64,000 nucleotides of DNA from Aquimarina sp. Aq78 (GCF_900299525.1 NZ_OMKA01000024.1:248001-312000), one strand, 5' to 3'. Counted from the first letter of the stretch, positions 1-8,226 are shown. The notes: generated by a model from the sequence alone, not told the origin. Numbers and translations are program-made.

Positions 1-522
1 AATTCCACCAATATTTGGTTTAAGTTCAAAGTTATCTAAGTCCCAAACTTTTTCCCACAAATTTTCTTTCTCTCCTAAATTTAATTTACGTTCTTTTTTT
101 AGACTCTTTCTTATCTTATCTAGAGCGGCTTTATATTCAGGTGTATAGTTTGGTTTGTTTAAAAACTTTTTTTCGAAGTTTTCCATTTTCCCGACAAATT
201 CTAATGGATTACTCTCAGTGAGTTTTTTTATCATTTCCATATGCAGCCAAATTAATAGATTGTGAAGTCTAGATTGATAACCTGTCAACTTCAAATCGCT
301 ATCTTCAATTACAAAATCACCATTTTGTATTTCCAAATCATTTTCGCCTTCCTTGTCAATATCTTTTAGCAAGTAATGAATATCTTTGTATAAGGTTTCA
401 ATAAAATTGGGATTTTCATTTCTTAATGGTTCCAAAACAGATTCTATATATTCGTCAATAGATTTCTTTTCTGTATTTCTGATTTCTTCAATAAGTTCTA
501 AATAATCTTTTCTTTTAAGCAT
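1..522 (-). CDS. Hypothetical protein of the phage-like element (C-terminus cut by the window edge)
   Basis: An uninterrupted frame of 174 codons starts at the ATG at 522-520 (MLKRKDYLELIEEI) and runs off the left edge without a stop. The protein is rich in Lys, Glu, Asn and Leu and predicted mostly helical. It contains no signal peptide, membrane segment or metal motif that I can see. I do not recognise the family. It is the most distal visible gene of the leftward phage operon and is separated by a 220-bp gap from the next one, so it may have its own promoter. Confidence 0.6.
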   Translation of the reverse strand, partial: MLKRKDYLELIEEIRNTEKKSIDEYIESVLEPLRNENPNFIETLYKDIHYLLKDIDKEGENDLEIQNGDFVIEDSDLKLTGYQSRLHNLLIWLHMEMIKKLTESNPLEFVGKMENFEKKFLNKPNYTPEYKAALDKIRKSLKKERKLNLGEKENLWEKVWDLDNFELKPNIGGI

Positions 523-742
523 TTTTTGTGTTAATTACCATCAACGTAGGGGGATAGCTACCATAATAATTATATAATAAGGATACCCTATGGGAAATAT
601 TCCATTTACTAATTATTGATGTCTCAATATATAAAAGTACGAAAAAAGGGGAATTATTAGTCTTTTTGACATTATGATTTATGTCATTAGATTATATTTA
701 ATAAATATTTATAAAAAAATGTAATGAATACAGATAGTAAGG

Positions 743-979
743 TTATTTTGACAAGAATTCAATTTTAAGCCCTCTTCGTAATGAAAAGGTATACTTGTCT
801 AAACCACCTTCTAAAACTTTATTAAAGTGCTTTGTTTTAAGTTGTTCATTTTCTATAACCTTAGAATATTGACCAGCTCCACATAACCTTGTATACTTTT
901 GATTACGATCGGTAATACGTATTATGAAGTTTTGATTTATCAATGCTCGTTTCTGATTATTACTTTTTACTGCTGCCAT
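743..979 (-). CDS. Small hypothetical phage protein (78 aa)
   Basis: A 78-residue basic protein (starts MAAVKSNNQKRALINQNF) with alternating polar and hydrophobic residues that suggest a small beta-rich fold. It has no transmembrane segment or recognisable motif. It follows the Dam-type methylase by 16 bp and is read in the same direction, so the two are probably co-transcribed. Function unknown. Confidence 0.55.
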   Translation of the reverse strand: MAAVKSNNQKRALINQNFIIRITDRNQKYTRLCGAGQYSKVIENEQLKTKHFNKVLEGGLDKYTFSLRRGLKIEFLSK

Positions 980-995
980 GTTCTTTTGTTTTAAA

Positions 996-1760
996 TTAGA
1001 ATAAAGTGCCTTGTGCTTTTTTGTAGTTAGTTACCAAGATTTCGATTCTACGATTTTTAAGGTTTCTCCTTTCCCCAATAATATTTATATTCAGGCTTCT
1101 TTCTCTTGCTTGTTTCAGTATAAATGGATGATTGAATTCACTCATTGCCCAGTTAACTCCACTTTTATTTAGAACTTCAAAAAGATCGAAACTATCTCTC
1201 TCTGTAAAACCTGTTTGATAATTATTATTGGTATCTAAGTAAGGAGGATCGCAATAACAAAATGTTTGTATTTTCTCTTTCTCTCCTTTAAAGCTTATTT
1301 TTTTGAAGACATTTCTGAAATCAGTATTCATGAACTCTGATCCAAAAATAAAATCATGTGTTTCATTTATCTTTTTCATAACGAGCTCTAATGTATTTCC
1401 ATTGTTAAATCGTAATGTTTCAGGTTTACCCATGTATCCGAAGTTTGAGAGAAACAAGAATCGTATTGCTTTTAAAACGGGTTTTATTTCTTGATTCAGT
1501 TTCCAATGATTCCATAAATCTTCACTTATAGGCATCTTTTTTAAATATTCTTTTAATTCATCTTGTTTGTGGATCACCACCATAAACAGATTGAAAACAT
1601 CACTATCATTATCATTTAGAATGTTATACCTCGCTTTTGGTTTGTTAAAAAACATTCCTCCAGCACCGAAAAACGGTTCGATATAGATTTTATGTTCAGG
1701 AAAATATCCTTGAATTTTCTTAGCTAATTTTTTCTTGTTTCCAAGTCTCCTTAAAATCAT
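996..1760 (-). CDS. dam: DNA adenine N6-methyltransferase, D12/Dam class
   Basis: This 254-residue protein has the layout of D12-class adenine methylases, which transfer a methyl group from S-adenosylmethionine to N6 of adenine in duplex DNA. Near the N-terminus it has a GNKKKLAKKI segment and the SAM-binding motif EPFFGAGGMFF (about residues 28-38). The catalytic motif DPPY is at about residues 171-174, and NRRIEILVTNY near the C-terminus is typical of the family. No restriction endonuclease gene accompanies it, so it is best read as an orphan phage methylase that may protect element DNA or influence packaging or regulation. The recognition sequence cannot be told from the sequence. Confidence 0.88.
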   Translation of the reverse strand: MILRRLGNKKKLAKKIQGYFPEHKIYIEPFFGAGGMFFNKPKARYNILNDNDSDVFNLFMVVIHKQDELKEYLKKMPISEDLWNHWKLNQEIKPVLKAIRFLFLSNFGYMGKPETLRFNNGNTLELVMKKINETHDFIFGSEFMNTDFRNVFKKISFKGEKEKIQTFCYCDPPYLDTNNNYQTGFTERDSFDLFEVLNKSGVNWAMSEFNHPFILKQARERSLNINIIGERRNLKNRRIEILVTNYKKAQGTLF

Positions 1761-1763
1761 TTT

Positions 1764-1949
1764 TCATGGTTTCCTTAATAGCTCCCTTGCTACTAAAAAT
1801 CCGCTGGTTAGTTCTAAAGTCATCAAAATATAGATGATGATTTTTCGTGATATTTCTTTATTGATCCAATATGAATCTAAAGCAATAGAAGTTAAAAGCA
1901 TCAATAAAAAAGTTACTATAATGGTTGTAAGTAGATATATCAATTTCAT
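1764..1949 (-). CDS. Small two-helix membrane protein
   Basis: A 61-residue protein with two hydrophobic stretches (about residues 3-24 and 36-55) separated by a short polar loop, so a helical hairpin in the inner membrane is likely. Its start codon overlaps the stop of the 79-residue gene upstream (4-bp ATGA-type overlap), which supports translation coupling. The position just after the terminase would fit a holin-like or superinfection-exclusion protein, but nothing in the sequence proves that. Confidence 0.55.
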   Translation of the reverse strand: MKLIYLLTTIIVTFLLMLLTSIALDSYWINKEISRKIIIYILMTLELTSGFLVARELLRKP

Positions 1950-2185
1950 TTTCCTAAGTATATTTTTAAACTGTTCCTAAAGCTCCTGATAGAGCTATAT
2001 TTATATTCGCCAAACAGATCAAAAAATTCATCATTAACCTGATGAAAAGCCTCTATTGTTGTTCGTGATTTTTTTAGCTTTTCAAAATACCGGAGAAAGT
2101 AGGCTTTATTGATTCCGTTTTTCCTATAATACCAGTATAGATTGATATCATCTTGCGTAATCTCTTTATGGCTTAGTACATTCAT
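1946..2185 (-). CDS. Hypothetical phage protein (79 aa)
   Basis: A 79-residue protein, rich in Tyr, Phe, Lys and Arg (starts MNVLSHKEITQDDINLYWYY). The pattern suggests three or four short helices and a small soluble fold. It sits 4 bp after the terminase large subunit and overlaps the next gene, so it belongs to the packaging operon. I do not recognise the family. Confidence 0.55.
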   Translation of the reverse strand: MNVLSHKEITQDDINLYWYYRKNGINKAYFLRYFEKLKKSRTTIEAFHQVNDEFFDLFGEYKYSSIRSFRNSLKIYLGK

Positions 2186-2189
2186 TTTT

Positions 2190-3908
2190 TTAAATAAAAA
2201 CTTCTACATCTGGGTCATTATACTGGCTCTTCTCGGTCTCTTCATTGTTAGATAAGCTGCCACCTAAAGCCATAATGGTAGCAACTATACCGTCCACTCG
2301 TTTTACTCCTGCATGACTTTGTCCTTTATGTACTTTGATGTTTTCATTAGCATCTTGATAAATAACACATCCTGAAAGCATCCATGTCAATACAGGATTA
2401 CCGTCATGTTTTATTTTTCCTTCGTATACCAATTTTTCAAACTGCTTTGTGGGGAAACTAATTATTGATATTTGTTGACTGAAAAAAGAAACATCTAAAC
2501 CTTCTTCTGTTAAATCATTGGCAACCTGAGAAGCATTCCATTGATCAAGCTCTATGCGTTTAACATTATACTTACGGTTTGTGCCAAATACATTATCTTT
2601 TATATAGGTATAGTCGACTGTATTGCCAGGCGTAGCAATCAAAAAACCTTGATCTTTCCAGTATCGATAGGGGACTCTGTCTTGTTTACTTCTTCTAGTT
2701 ATAGTATCCGAAGGACAGAAAAAGAAAGGTTTAATATATCTAATGTCTTCATCATCTGGTTCACTGAGAATAATATCGGCTGTTATATCGGTGGTAGTAG
2801 ATAAATCAATCGCCCTATAGCTTCCGAATTCTTGGAATTTTTCGAGAGGTATTGTATCTACTTTATTTCTCATCCATATTTCATTTGGAATCCAGATCGA
2901 TGGAGCGTCAACCCATAGATTAAGGTGTTTTGTTTTGAAATTTGGAATTTTTGAAGGTTGATTTACGGCCTTAGTATATTCTGATCGAATACGATCTAAT
3001 AAAGCGGACACATTTAAGTTTGGATTGGCTTTTGGCCATACACTTTCATCCTCCCAGTCATCACCTTCATCTAAATCATGAATCATAATCAATGTAGAAT
3101 CTTCTTCTTTTAAACCTAACAGTACATCTTTACAAGAATCCTCATATAATTTGCATACCGATGATAGATTAAATCCTGCGGTGGTGATGTGGTATACTAA
3201 AGGTTGGGGTCTGGAAATAGCAGAGCTTTCAAGGTTTTCTTTTACCGTGTCGTCCTTATGGGCATGATATTCATCAATGATCGATAAATGAGAGTTGATA
3301 CCATCTTGAGTTTTTGAATCTCCCCCAAGTGGTCTCATAAATGAGTTGTTACGTTTAAAGATGATTTTGTTTTGTAGCGTTCTGAATCCTATTGCGGCTA
3401 ATTTTTTTGAATTGTTTATAAAGTTTACCGCTTGGTTAAAACAAAGTTTAGCTTGATCTTCTTTTGTTGCTCCGATATATACTTCGGCTTCGGGTTCATC
3501 ATCAAATGCCATGCAATACAAACCTAATCCAGCCATTTCTGCTGTCTTGCCATTTTTCTTAGCACGTTTATCATATACGGTATTGATAACTCTAAGATTT
3601 GAATCTTGATGCTTCCATGCAAAAATGTTGTATAACGTGAATTGTTGAAATGGAGAAAGTACAAATGGTTTCCCTATTTTGGTTTTATCAGGATGTTTTG
3701 TGTATACCAGAAATTCTTCAAAGAAATCGATAACATGCATTCCATTAGCATGATCCAGAAAGTATCCTTTTGCTTCGGCATTTTTGATCCATGAATAAAA
3801 TCGTTCAATGGCAAGTCTAATAAACTTACCAGTCACGATTTTTCCAGAGGATACATTCTTTGAATACAAAAAAGGTACTGTGGATTCTATTTCTTTGGTT
3901 ATTATCAT
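2190..3908 (-). CDS. terL: Phage terminase, large subunit
   Basis: A 572-residue packaging motor: the N-terminal ATPase drives DNA into the procapsid and the C-terminal nuclease cuts the concatemer. The ATPase has a deviant Walker A, DKRAKKNGKTAEMAG (about residues 130-144), and a Walker B-like LSIIDEYHAH. The C-terminal part has acidic residues in AIDLSTTTDITAD and the tail segment HAGVKRVDGIVATIMALGG, typical of the Terminase_1 group. The frame is open for 29 codons further upstream, but the ATG at 3908-3906 (MIITKEIEST) lies just 4 bp after the small-subunit stop and is preferred. Confidence 0.93.
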   Translation of the reverse strand: MIITKEIESTVPFLYSKNVSSGKIVTGKFIRLAIERFYSWIKNAEAKGYFLDHANGMHVIDFFEEFLVYTKHPDKTKIGKPFVLSPFQQFTLYNIFAWKHQDSNLRVINTVYDKRAKKNGKTAEMAGLGLYCMAFDDEPEAEVYIGATKEDQAKLCFNQAVNFINNSKKLAAIGFRTLQNKIIFKRNNSFMRPLGGDSKTQDGINSHLSIIDEYHAHKDDTVKENLESSAISRPQPLVYHITTAGFNLSSVCKLYEDSCKDVLLGLKEEDSTLIMIHDLDEGDDWEDESVWPKANPNLNVSALLDRIRSEYTKAVNQPSKIPNFKTKHLNLWVDAPSIWIPNEIWMRNKVDTIPLEKFQEFGSYRAIDLSTTTDITADIILSEPDDEDIRYIKPFFFCPSDTITRRSKQDRVPYRYWKDQGFLIATPGNTVDYTYIKDNVFGTNRKYNVKRIELDQWNASQVANDLTEEGLDVSFFSQQISIISFPTKQFEKLVYEGKIKHDGNPVLTWMLSGCVIYQDANENIKVHKGQSHAGVKRVDGIVATIMALGGSLSNNEETEKSQYNDPDVEVFI

Positions 3909-3912
3909 GAAA

Positions 3913-4350
3913 CTAATTTGAAAGCTTACGTTTACTAAAGCCGTTAAACAAATCTCCTTGATCTGGATCAACAGCTGCTTTAAGTTCTTTCTCACTTTTT
4001 GGGTCTAAACCGAATTGTTTGAAACATTGCATGATTGCTTTTTCAGCATCACGTTTTAAGGTTACTTCTACGGAAATGTTTTTTGCTCCAGTAGAGAATC
4101 TTTGGATATAACCTGAACCATGTCTTTTTTTATTTTTGTTTCTAATTTCTCTAATGGCCCATTCCCATTGTTCAAAGTTTTCTGCTAATACTGCTAAAGC
4201 TGGTATGTGTATTCTTTTCAATTGATTTCCAGAAATTAGGATTTCGCCAAATTTTTTGAAGTGCGCTTTTGCCTTTGTTCCTAAAAAAGTAGGAGCAGAG
4301 GGAAGCTGTTTTAAAAACTCAGAACCTTTTCCAATACTAACTACTTCCAT
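3913..4350 (-). CDS. terS: Phage terminase small subunit, P27 family
   Basis: A 145-residue DNA-recognition subunit that would select the packaging site and load the large subunit. The N-terminus (LPSAPTFLGTKAKAHFKKFGEIL) and the later helical segment ending in FGLDPKSEKEL match the P27-type small subunit layout, where the loop around FGLDP(A/K)SR is typical. Length is normal for the family. It is 4 bp upstream of the large subunit and 77 bp downstream of the HNH nuclease gene, a classic HNH-terS-terL order. Confidence 0.88.
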   Translation of the reverse strand: MEVVSIGKGSEFLKQLPSAPTFLGTKAKAHFKKFGEILISGNQLKRIHIPALAVLAENFEQWEWAIREIRNKNKKRHGSGYIQRFSTGAKNISVEVTLKRDAEKAIMQCFKQFGLDPKSEKELKAAVDPDQGDLFNGFSKRKLSN

Positions 4351-4427
4351 AACTTGTTATTTATAAGCCCCCCTTTAAAAAGTTTCACTGAGTAAAATTT
4401 TCACTAAGTGGCGATGTTTACATATTT

Positions 4428-4772
4428 TCATTTAGAGTCTTTTGACCCCTTAACCTCTTTATATCCGTGCGCTTCTTTGCCAGATTTAGAAGCATGGCAA
4501 GAATCACATAATCCTTGGAAATCTTCGTCTACAAGATGATCAAGATCAGGTGCGCCACCATCTCTCAATCTTTCAATATGATCTGTGTATGCAGTAGGGG
4601 AGATCAGTCCTATTTCATAGCACTTTTTGCACAATGGATATCTCTCTTTAAAACCTAAAGAAAACTTCCTCCATCTGGGATCATTATAATACCAGCTCAT
4701 ATCAACTGATCGTTGATGTTTTATTCGTTCTGGTTTCCAACCTCTTTTTATTTTCTTTGGTCTATTCGGCAT
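4428..4772 (-). CDS. HNH endonuclease (packaging-associated)
   Basis: A 114-residue HNH nuclease. Two Cys pairs (CKKCYE and CDSCHASK) would bind structural zinc, with the metal-binding histidine in TDHIERLRDGG and the final HNH residues near LCDSCHASKSGK. Small HNH proteins next to terminase genes are known to act with the terminase at the packaging-site cut in several phages, and the position directly upstream of terS fits this role. A strongly basic N-terminus (MPNRPKKIKRGWKPERIKHQ) is consistent with DNA binding. A homing-type HNH is less likely because there is no sign of gene interruption. Confidence 0.9.
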   Translation of the reverse strand: MPNRPKKIKRGWKPERIKHQRSVDMSWYYNDPRWRKFSLGFKERYPLCKKCYEIGLISPTAYTDHIERLRDGGAPDLDHLVDEDFQGLCDSCHASKSGKEAHGYKEVKGSKDSK

Positions 4773-4774
4773 AG

Positions 4775-6202
4775 CTAAAATGGTAAATCATCCTTTTCAT
4801 TGTTGATTGGATTATTCTCTGTATCTACTGTAACAGGTTCTTCAATTTCTTGTGGATTTACATACTTGGTTTTGTTTTCTATGTAATGCAAACCGACATT
4901 ACCTAAAGCACCGTTTCTATTCTTGGCAACAATCAAGCATGCGTTTTCATTGTTCTTTAGTTTTAGTGTCTGATAAACATCTTGATTCTGATATCGTGTG
5001 TAACCATAATATTTAGGCCGATAGAGTAAGCCAATAATATCTGCTGCTTCCTCAATAGCTGAGGATTCTTTGAGATGATGCTTACTAGGAATCTTGTAGC
5101 GTGAATTTTTTACATCACGACTCAATTGTGATAGAGCGATAACAGGAATGTCTAATTCTTTAGCAATATTTTTTAACTCTCTTGCAGCTTCACTGATATT
5201 GATGCGAATATCTTTATCTCCGCTAAACATTTGAACAAAATCTATAACTAACAATTTGATGTTATACTTTCGTTTCATGGAACGTGCTTTACGTTTCATT
5301 TCAGGAACAGTAAGTGCTGGTTGATCATCGATATGTATTGAGTAATTCTTTACTTCATCTACTACAGAAGTGAGTTTAGGGAAATAGTAATCATGTTCGA
5401 ATCCGGTACGCATTAGCTGATTCATATGGAATTGACTTTGTGTAGATACTGCTCGAATTGCTAATTGTGTAACACTCATTTCCATACTAAACATACCAAC
5501 GGGATGGTTAGCTTTAGCAGCAGCAATCATGTTTCCTAGTACAAAAGCAGTTTTACCCATGCCATTATCTGCGCCAATGATAATTAAATCTTGATTTTGC
5601 CAACCGTTAAAATGTTTATCGGTAGCAGCTAACCCTGTAGGAATACCAGTAACGATTCCTTGGTTATTTGTTAAGAATTCTACTCGTTTAGGAACACTCG
5701 TTACTGCATCATGCCAAGATATAGAAGAATGTCCTTTTGTACTGGTATCGGTTAGATTATCAATATTCGAACTCACTGTATCGATCAAATCAAATACATC
5801 TACAGAAGAATCATAAGCCATAGCTATCCCTTGAGTACAAAAGTCTATCATTTTGCGAGCGATATATTTTTGCAAAATGATTCTGGAATGATATGCTACA
5901 TGTGCTCCAGATGCAGTAATGGTACTTAATTCGATGAGATATGAACTACCTCCGACCTTTGATAGTTTTTTAGCATCGTTTAGTTGTTTAGGAACTGTAA
6001 GCAGATCAACAGGTAGAGATCTATTGTAAAGATTTGAAATAGCTTTGAAAATGATATTATGCCTTGGATCATAAAACACATCGGGATTGCTGATAATAGA
6101 AAATACATCATCAAGAGCTCTTGAATCAATAAGGCATGCGCCTATCACTGCTTGCTCAATATCAATTGCTTGTGGTGGTATTTTAGATTTTAAAGTTGCC
6201 AT
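4775..6202 (-). CDS. dnaB: Replicative DNA helicase, DnaB family
   Basis: A 475-residue DnaB-type helicase that unwinds the fork 5' to 3' as a hexamer. It has the N-terminal helical domain (DIEQAVIGACLIDSRALDDV, residues about 13-32) and a RecA-like C-terminal domain with Walker A GADNGMGKTAF (about 209-219), Walker B LLVIDFVQMF, and ALSQLSRDVK. The stop is 2 bp from the HNH gene, and the start abuts the initiator gene. The pairing with an initiator gene is like lambda O/P and suggests self-directed replication of the element. It is not the chromosomal dnaB, judging from its context. Confidence 0.93.
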   Translation of the reverse strand: MATLKSKIPPQAIDIEQAVIGACLIDSRALDDVFSIISNPDVFYDPRHNIIFKAISNLYNRSLPVDLLTVPKQLNDAKKLSKVGGSSYLIELSTITASGAHVAYHSRIILQKYIARKMIDFCTQGIAMAYDSSVDVFDLIDTVSSNIDNLTDTSTKGHSSISWHDAVTSVPKRVEFLTNNQGIVTGIPTGLAATDKHFNGWQNQDLIIIGADNGMGKTAFVLGNMIAAAKANHPVGMFSMEMSVTQLAIRAVSTQSQFHMNQLMRTGFEHDYYFPKLTSVVDEVKNYSIHIDDQPALTVPEMKRKARSMKRKYNIKLLVIDFVQMFSGDKDIRINISEAARELKNIAKELDIPVIALSQLSRDVKNSRYKIPSKHHLKESSAIEEAADIIGLLYRPKYYGYTRYQNQDVYQTLKLKNNENACLIVAKNRNGALGNVGLHYIENKTKYVNPQEIEEPVTVDTENNPINNEKDDLPF

Positions 6203-6889
6203 TTAATCGATTCTTTGTAAATCTGGCCTTGTAAGACCTTGGTTATCATTTCTTGTTTTAAAAATATTTTGATTCTCAATCCAATTACGGGCATATTTGT
6301 TAAGCCGTAACCTAATTGTATTTCCGTCATACTCTCTTGATTCGAGATCAAAGGTGTCATTGAAATCCAAGCAGAATTTTTGAAAATTCTTAATTTTCGA
6401 TTTGTGCTGCATTAAGAAGGTTTCCCATTGAGAAGGATGATACTTTTTGAAAAAATCTAAAGCGCGTGTCTCTCTCTTAGTATTACTTAATTCTTTATTA
6501 CTTGGATATAGTATTATTAATTCGTCTGGATTTCCCACATGTGGAAAATCCATATGTGGGAAATCCACATGTGGGTTTTCATGATGTGGCTCGATTAAAT
6601 TTTGATTTTCCTTATCCGGTTGATCATCTAAATAATATTCGCCAGTGCCATCACCACACCGATTGTATTTAACATATCCGAATTGTTTCAGTTCTTTTAA
6701 GGCGGTTACTATAGAATTTTGACCATCTTTAAGTTGACTGGACATGCTTTTTATGGTAAAATGCCAATTGTCAGGTTTTGAAAACATGTAACAAAACAAT
6801 CCAATTGCCTTTAGAGATAAGCGACTATCTGATAACAGCACATTGTGAACTTGTGTAAATTTTGACTTCCTTTTTTTGATAATAGCCAT
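6203..6889 (-). CDS. Replication initiator-like protein with winged-helix domain
   Basis: A 228-residue protein. The N-terminal 80 residues (KFTQVHNVLLSDSRLSLKAIGLFCYMF) form a winged helix of the kind found in plasmid and phage initiators. Residues 101-120 are a five-residue tandem repeat, PHHEN-PHVDF-PHMDF-PHVGN, which is encoded by 15-bp DNA repeats (see the repeat entry). The C-terminal domain (FFKKYHPSQWETFLMQHKSK and after) resembles the C-terminal part of such initiators that contacts a helicase. It abuts dnaB. The layout, with origin repeats inside the initiator gene, parallels lambda O. The precise family was not confirmed. Confidence 0.75.
   Translation of the reverse strand: MAIIKKRKSKFTQVHNVLLSDSRLSLKAIGLFCYMFSKPDNWHFTIKSMSSQLKDGQNSIVTALKELKQFGYVKYNRCGDGTGEYYLDDQPDKENQNLIEPHHENPHVDFPHMDFPHVGNPDELIILYPSNKELSNTKRETRALDFFKKYHPSQWETFLMQHKSKIKNFQKFCLDFNDTFDLESREYDGNTIRLRLNKYARNWIENQNIFKTRNDNQGLTRPDLQRID
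6535..6589. repeat. Four 15-bp tandem iteron-like repeats within the initiator gene (candidate origin)
   Basis: The palindrome CCACATGTGG occurs at 6535-6544 and again at 6565-6574. A one-base variant, CCATATGTGG, is at 6550-6559, and a degenerate copy, CATGATGTGG, is at 6580-6589. The spacing is exactly 15 bp, about one and a half helical turns and five codons. Repeats of this type inside an initiator gene next to dnaB are a good candidate for the replication origin bound by the encoded protein. This is inference; AT-rich sequence lies on either side. Confidence 0.65.
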
Positions 6890-6900
6890 GATCGTTAGAT

Positions 6901-7137
6901 TTAATTCTTCTTACTTGTCACGGCCACTTCTTTTTCATCTATTACATCAATATGATTGATGTTTTTTTTCAATTTTGCCTCTGTGTATGAGTTTCTCTTA
7001 AGACCTTCAGCCTTTAGAAAACTTTCAATTTCTTTCACTGTAGAGCCAACAGTTAGGGCAAGTTCCTTGTCAGATTGTTGTAAATAGAATTGTCTAATTA
7101 TCTGCTTTTGACCATTGGTTAATTTTTGCTTTTTCAT
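6901..7137 (-). CDS. Small helix-turn-helix-like protein
   Basis: A 78-residue basic protein. The first 55 residues (LTNGQKQIIRQFYLQQSDKELALTVG, then a second helix) look like a homeodomain-like or resolvase-type HTH in which DKELALTVGSTVKEIESFL is the recognition unit. The C-terminal tail is charged and probably disordered. It sits 11 bp upstream of the initiator gene in the early operon, so it may be a minor regulator. Family not identified. Confidence 0.55.
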   Translation of the reverse strand: MKKQKLTNGQKQIIRQFYLQQSDKELALTVGSTVKEIESFLKAEGLKRNSYTEAKLKKNINHIDVIDEKEVAVTSKKN

Positions 7138-7160
7138 GCTATTGAGTTTTTAAATTAATA

Positions 7161-7310
7161 TCAATCAGTTTTATTACACCTGATACAAGTTTCCAATGTG
7201 CCACCAAAACCACTAGGTTGTGGATGACACAATTCATGTCCTTTTTTACAGTATTTCAATACAAATTGAATCGTATATGGTCTTTTTATTTTACAGTATT
7301 GTTTATTCAT
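7161..7310 (-). CDS. Small zinc-ribbon-like protein (49 aa)
   Basis: The ATG at 7310-7308 (MNKQYCKIKRPYTIQF) gives a 49-residue protein with Cys and His pairs CKKGHELCH and CIRC, which could bind one zinc ion. The frame continues 12 codons further upstream, but that would lie deep inside the preceding gene; the chosen start overlaps its stop by 8 bp, as usual in this operon. The function is unknown. Confidence 0.5.
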   Translation of the reverse strand: MNKQYCKIKRPYTIQFVLKYCKKGHELCHPQPSGFGGTLETCIRCNKTD

Positions 7311-7629
7311 AAGTGTTTCTCTGTTTAGCGATACGAATTGCAGCACTTGTTATTATTTTTTCAGCAGAATTATCTTTGTTGCCAGGCTTTATAATTTCTA
7401 ATGGTTTTGCTAAGGATTTAGCAATCTGATAAGCTCTTTTTTGAGTGATATCTCCCCATAATCCCGAATTGGATATTTCTCGATAGGTGATTGCTCTTTT
7501 TGAGAGTATTTTTTTACGTAGTACTGATTTATGAGTTAGTTGATCCATCACTAAATGAGCCGGAGCAACAACCAGATTTTCCTTTTTCAAGTGAGCAAAT
7601 AATTCTGCTATTGATACATTACCGTTCAT
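7303..7629 (-). CDS. Hypothetical phage protein (108 aa)
   Basis: A 108-residue basic protein (starts MNGNVSIAELFAHLKKENL). The N-terminal part resembles short helix-turn-helix or excisionase-like folds (ITYREISNSGLWGDITQKRAYQIAK), but I cannot assign it. It overlaps the following zinc-ribbon-like gene by 8 bp, showing that they belong to one transcript. Confidence 0.55.
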   Translation of the reverse strand: MNGNVSIAELFAHLKKENLVVAPAHLVMDQLTHKSVLRKKILSKRAITYREISNSGLWGDITQKRAYQIAKSLAKPLEIIKPGNKDNSAEKIITSAAIRIAKQRNTYE

Positions 7630-7649
7630 CGTTCTACATTTTAATCTGA

Positions 7650-7805
7650 TCAGTTCACTATGTTTCTAATTGAAACTATGTAATCAGAAAGTTTTAATTT
7701 TTCATAATCATACATTTCATCGAATGATTTACCGTTCACAAACCATCGTCCATTTTTCCGATATATTCCGGATGAGGTTATAAGTTGTTTATTTTGGAAT
7801 TGCAT
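7650..7805 (-). CDS. Small hypothetical protein (51 aa)
   Basis: An open frame of 51 codons starts at the ATG at 7805-7803 (MQFQNKQLITSSGIYRKNGR) and stops at 7652-7650. Its start overlaps the end of the 66-residue gene upstream by 17 bp, and it fills an otherwise unexplained 160-bp gap between two leftward genes. The protein has aromatic and basic residues and looks like a short beta-hairpin followed by a helix. No function can be assigned. Confidence 0.5.
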   Translation of the reverse strand: MQFQNKQLITSSGIYRKNGRWFVNGKSFDEMYDYEKLKLSDYIVSIRNIVN

Positions 7806-7989
7806 ATCCAATAAGTTTTTTTCGTTCTAGACTTTTCATTGAAAAAACCTCAAAAAAGTAACTTCTTTTTTTCAAAGCTTCAGAACTTACTTTCTGCCTT
7901 GTTTTTGTATCTGTACCAATAAAAAACAATGTCCTTCCATCTTTAATTCTATTAGTGATATCGACACCATGTTCTGTATAATATTTCAT
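7789..7989 (-). CDS. Hypothetical phage protein (66 aa)
   Basis: A 66-residue basic protein (MKYYTEHGVDITNRIKDGRT). It has no membrane segment and no recognised motif; mixed alpha/beta pattern. It is 4 bp downstream of the small membrane protein gene and overlaps the next small gene, as is typical of a compact early phage operon. Confidence 0.5.
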   Translation of the reverse strand: MKYYTEHGVDITNRIKDGRTLFFIGTDTKTRQKVSSEALKKRSYFFEVFSMKSLERKKLIGYAIPK

Positions 7990-7993
7990 GATT

Positions 7994-8215
7994 TTAGTAT
8001 TTTACAAGTAAGCTGATTAATGTTATGATTGACCCTATTGATATCGCTGTAAAAAAGGATATGCTTAGGGAGAAATAAATCGGGATAGATGATTTTTGTA
8101 ATAGCTTATCCAGCTTGATGTTCTCTTTGTATTCTTTGTATAATAAAAAGGTGATCAAACACATGAAAATGGTTAAAAAACCAAATAGTATTATTAAAAT
8201 TTTTAATAGTTCCAT
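7994..8215 (-). CDS. Small membrane protein with two transmembrane helices
   Basis: Starting at the ATG at 8215-8213 (MELLKILIILFGFLTIFMCL), the protein has 73 residues with two hydrophobic helices (about residues 3-24 and 44-70) and a charged loop YKEYKENIKLDK between them. An upstream in-frame ATG at 8245 would add ten polar residues but would overlap a preceding small ORF. It is an early-operon membrane protein of unknown role. Confidence 0.5.
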   Translation of the reverse strand: MELLKILIILFGFLTIFMCLITFLLYKEYKENIKLDKLLQKSSIPIYFSLSISFFTAISIGSIITLISLLVKY

Positions 8216-8226
8216 AGCTTTAGTTT

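Noticed and set aside
996-1760. The Dam-type methylase as part of a restriction-modification or BREX/DISARM-like defence system
   Set aside because: No restriction enzyme, helicase or other defence gene lies within the visible neighbourhood; the context is phage packaging.
2190-3995. The longer 601-codon terminase frame starting at 3995
   Set aside because: The first 29 codons lie within the small-subunit gene; the ATG at 3908 follows its stop by 4 bp and gives a normal TerL N-terminus.
4428-4772. The HNH nuclease as a homing endonuclease
   Set aside because: It stands intact between dnaB and terS without any sign of intron or intein, and packaging-associated HNH genes occupy exactly this place.
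6535-6589. The CCACATGTGG repeats as a CRISPR-like remnant
   Set aside because: There are only four units with a 15-bp period and no spacers, and they encode part of a protein; an iteron array is the simpler reading.
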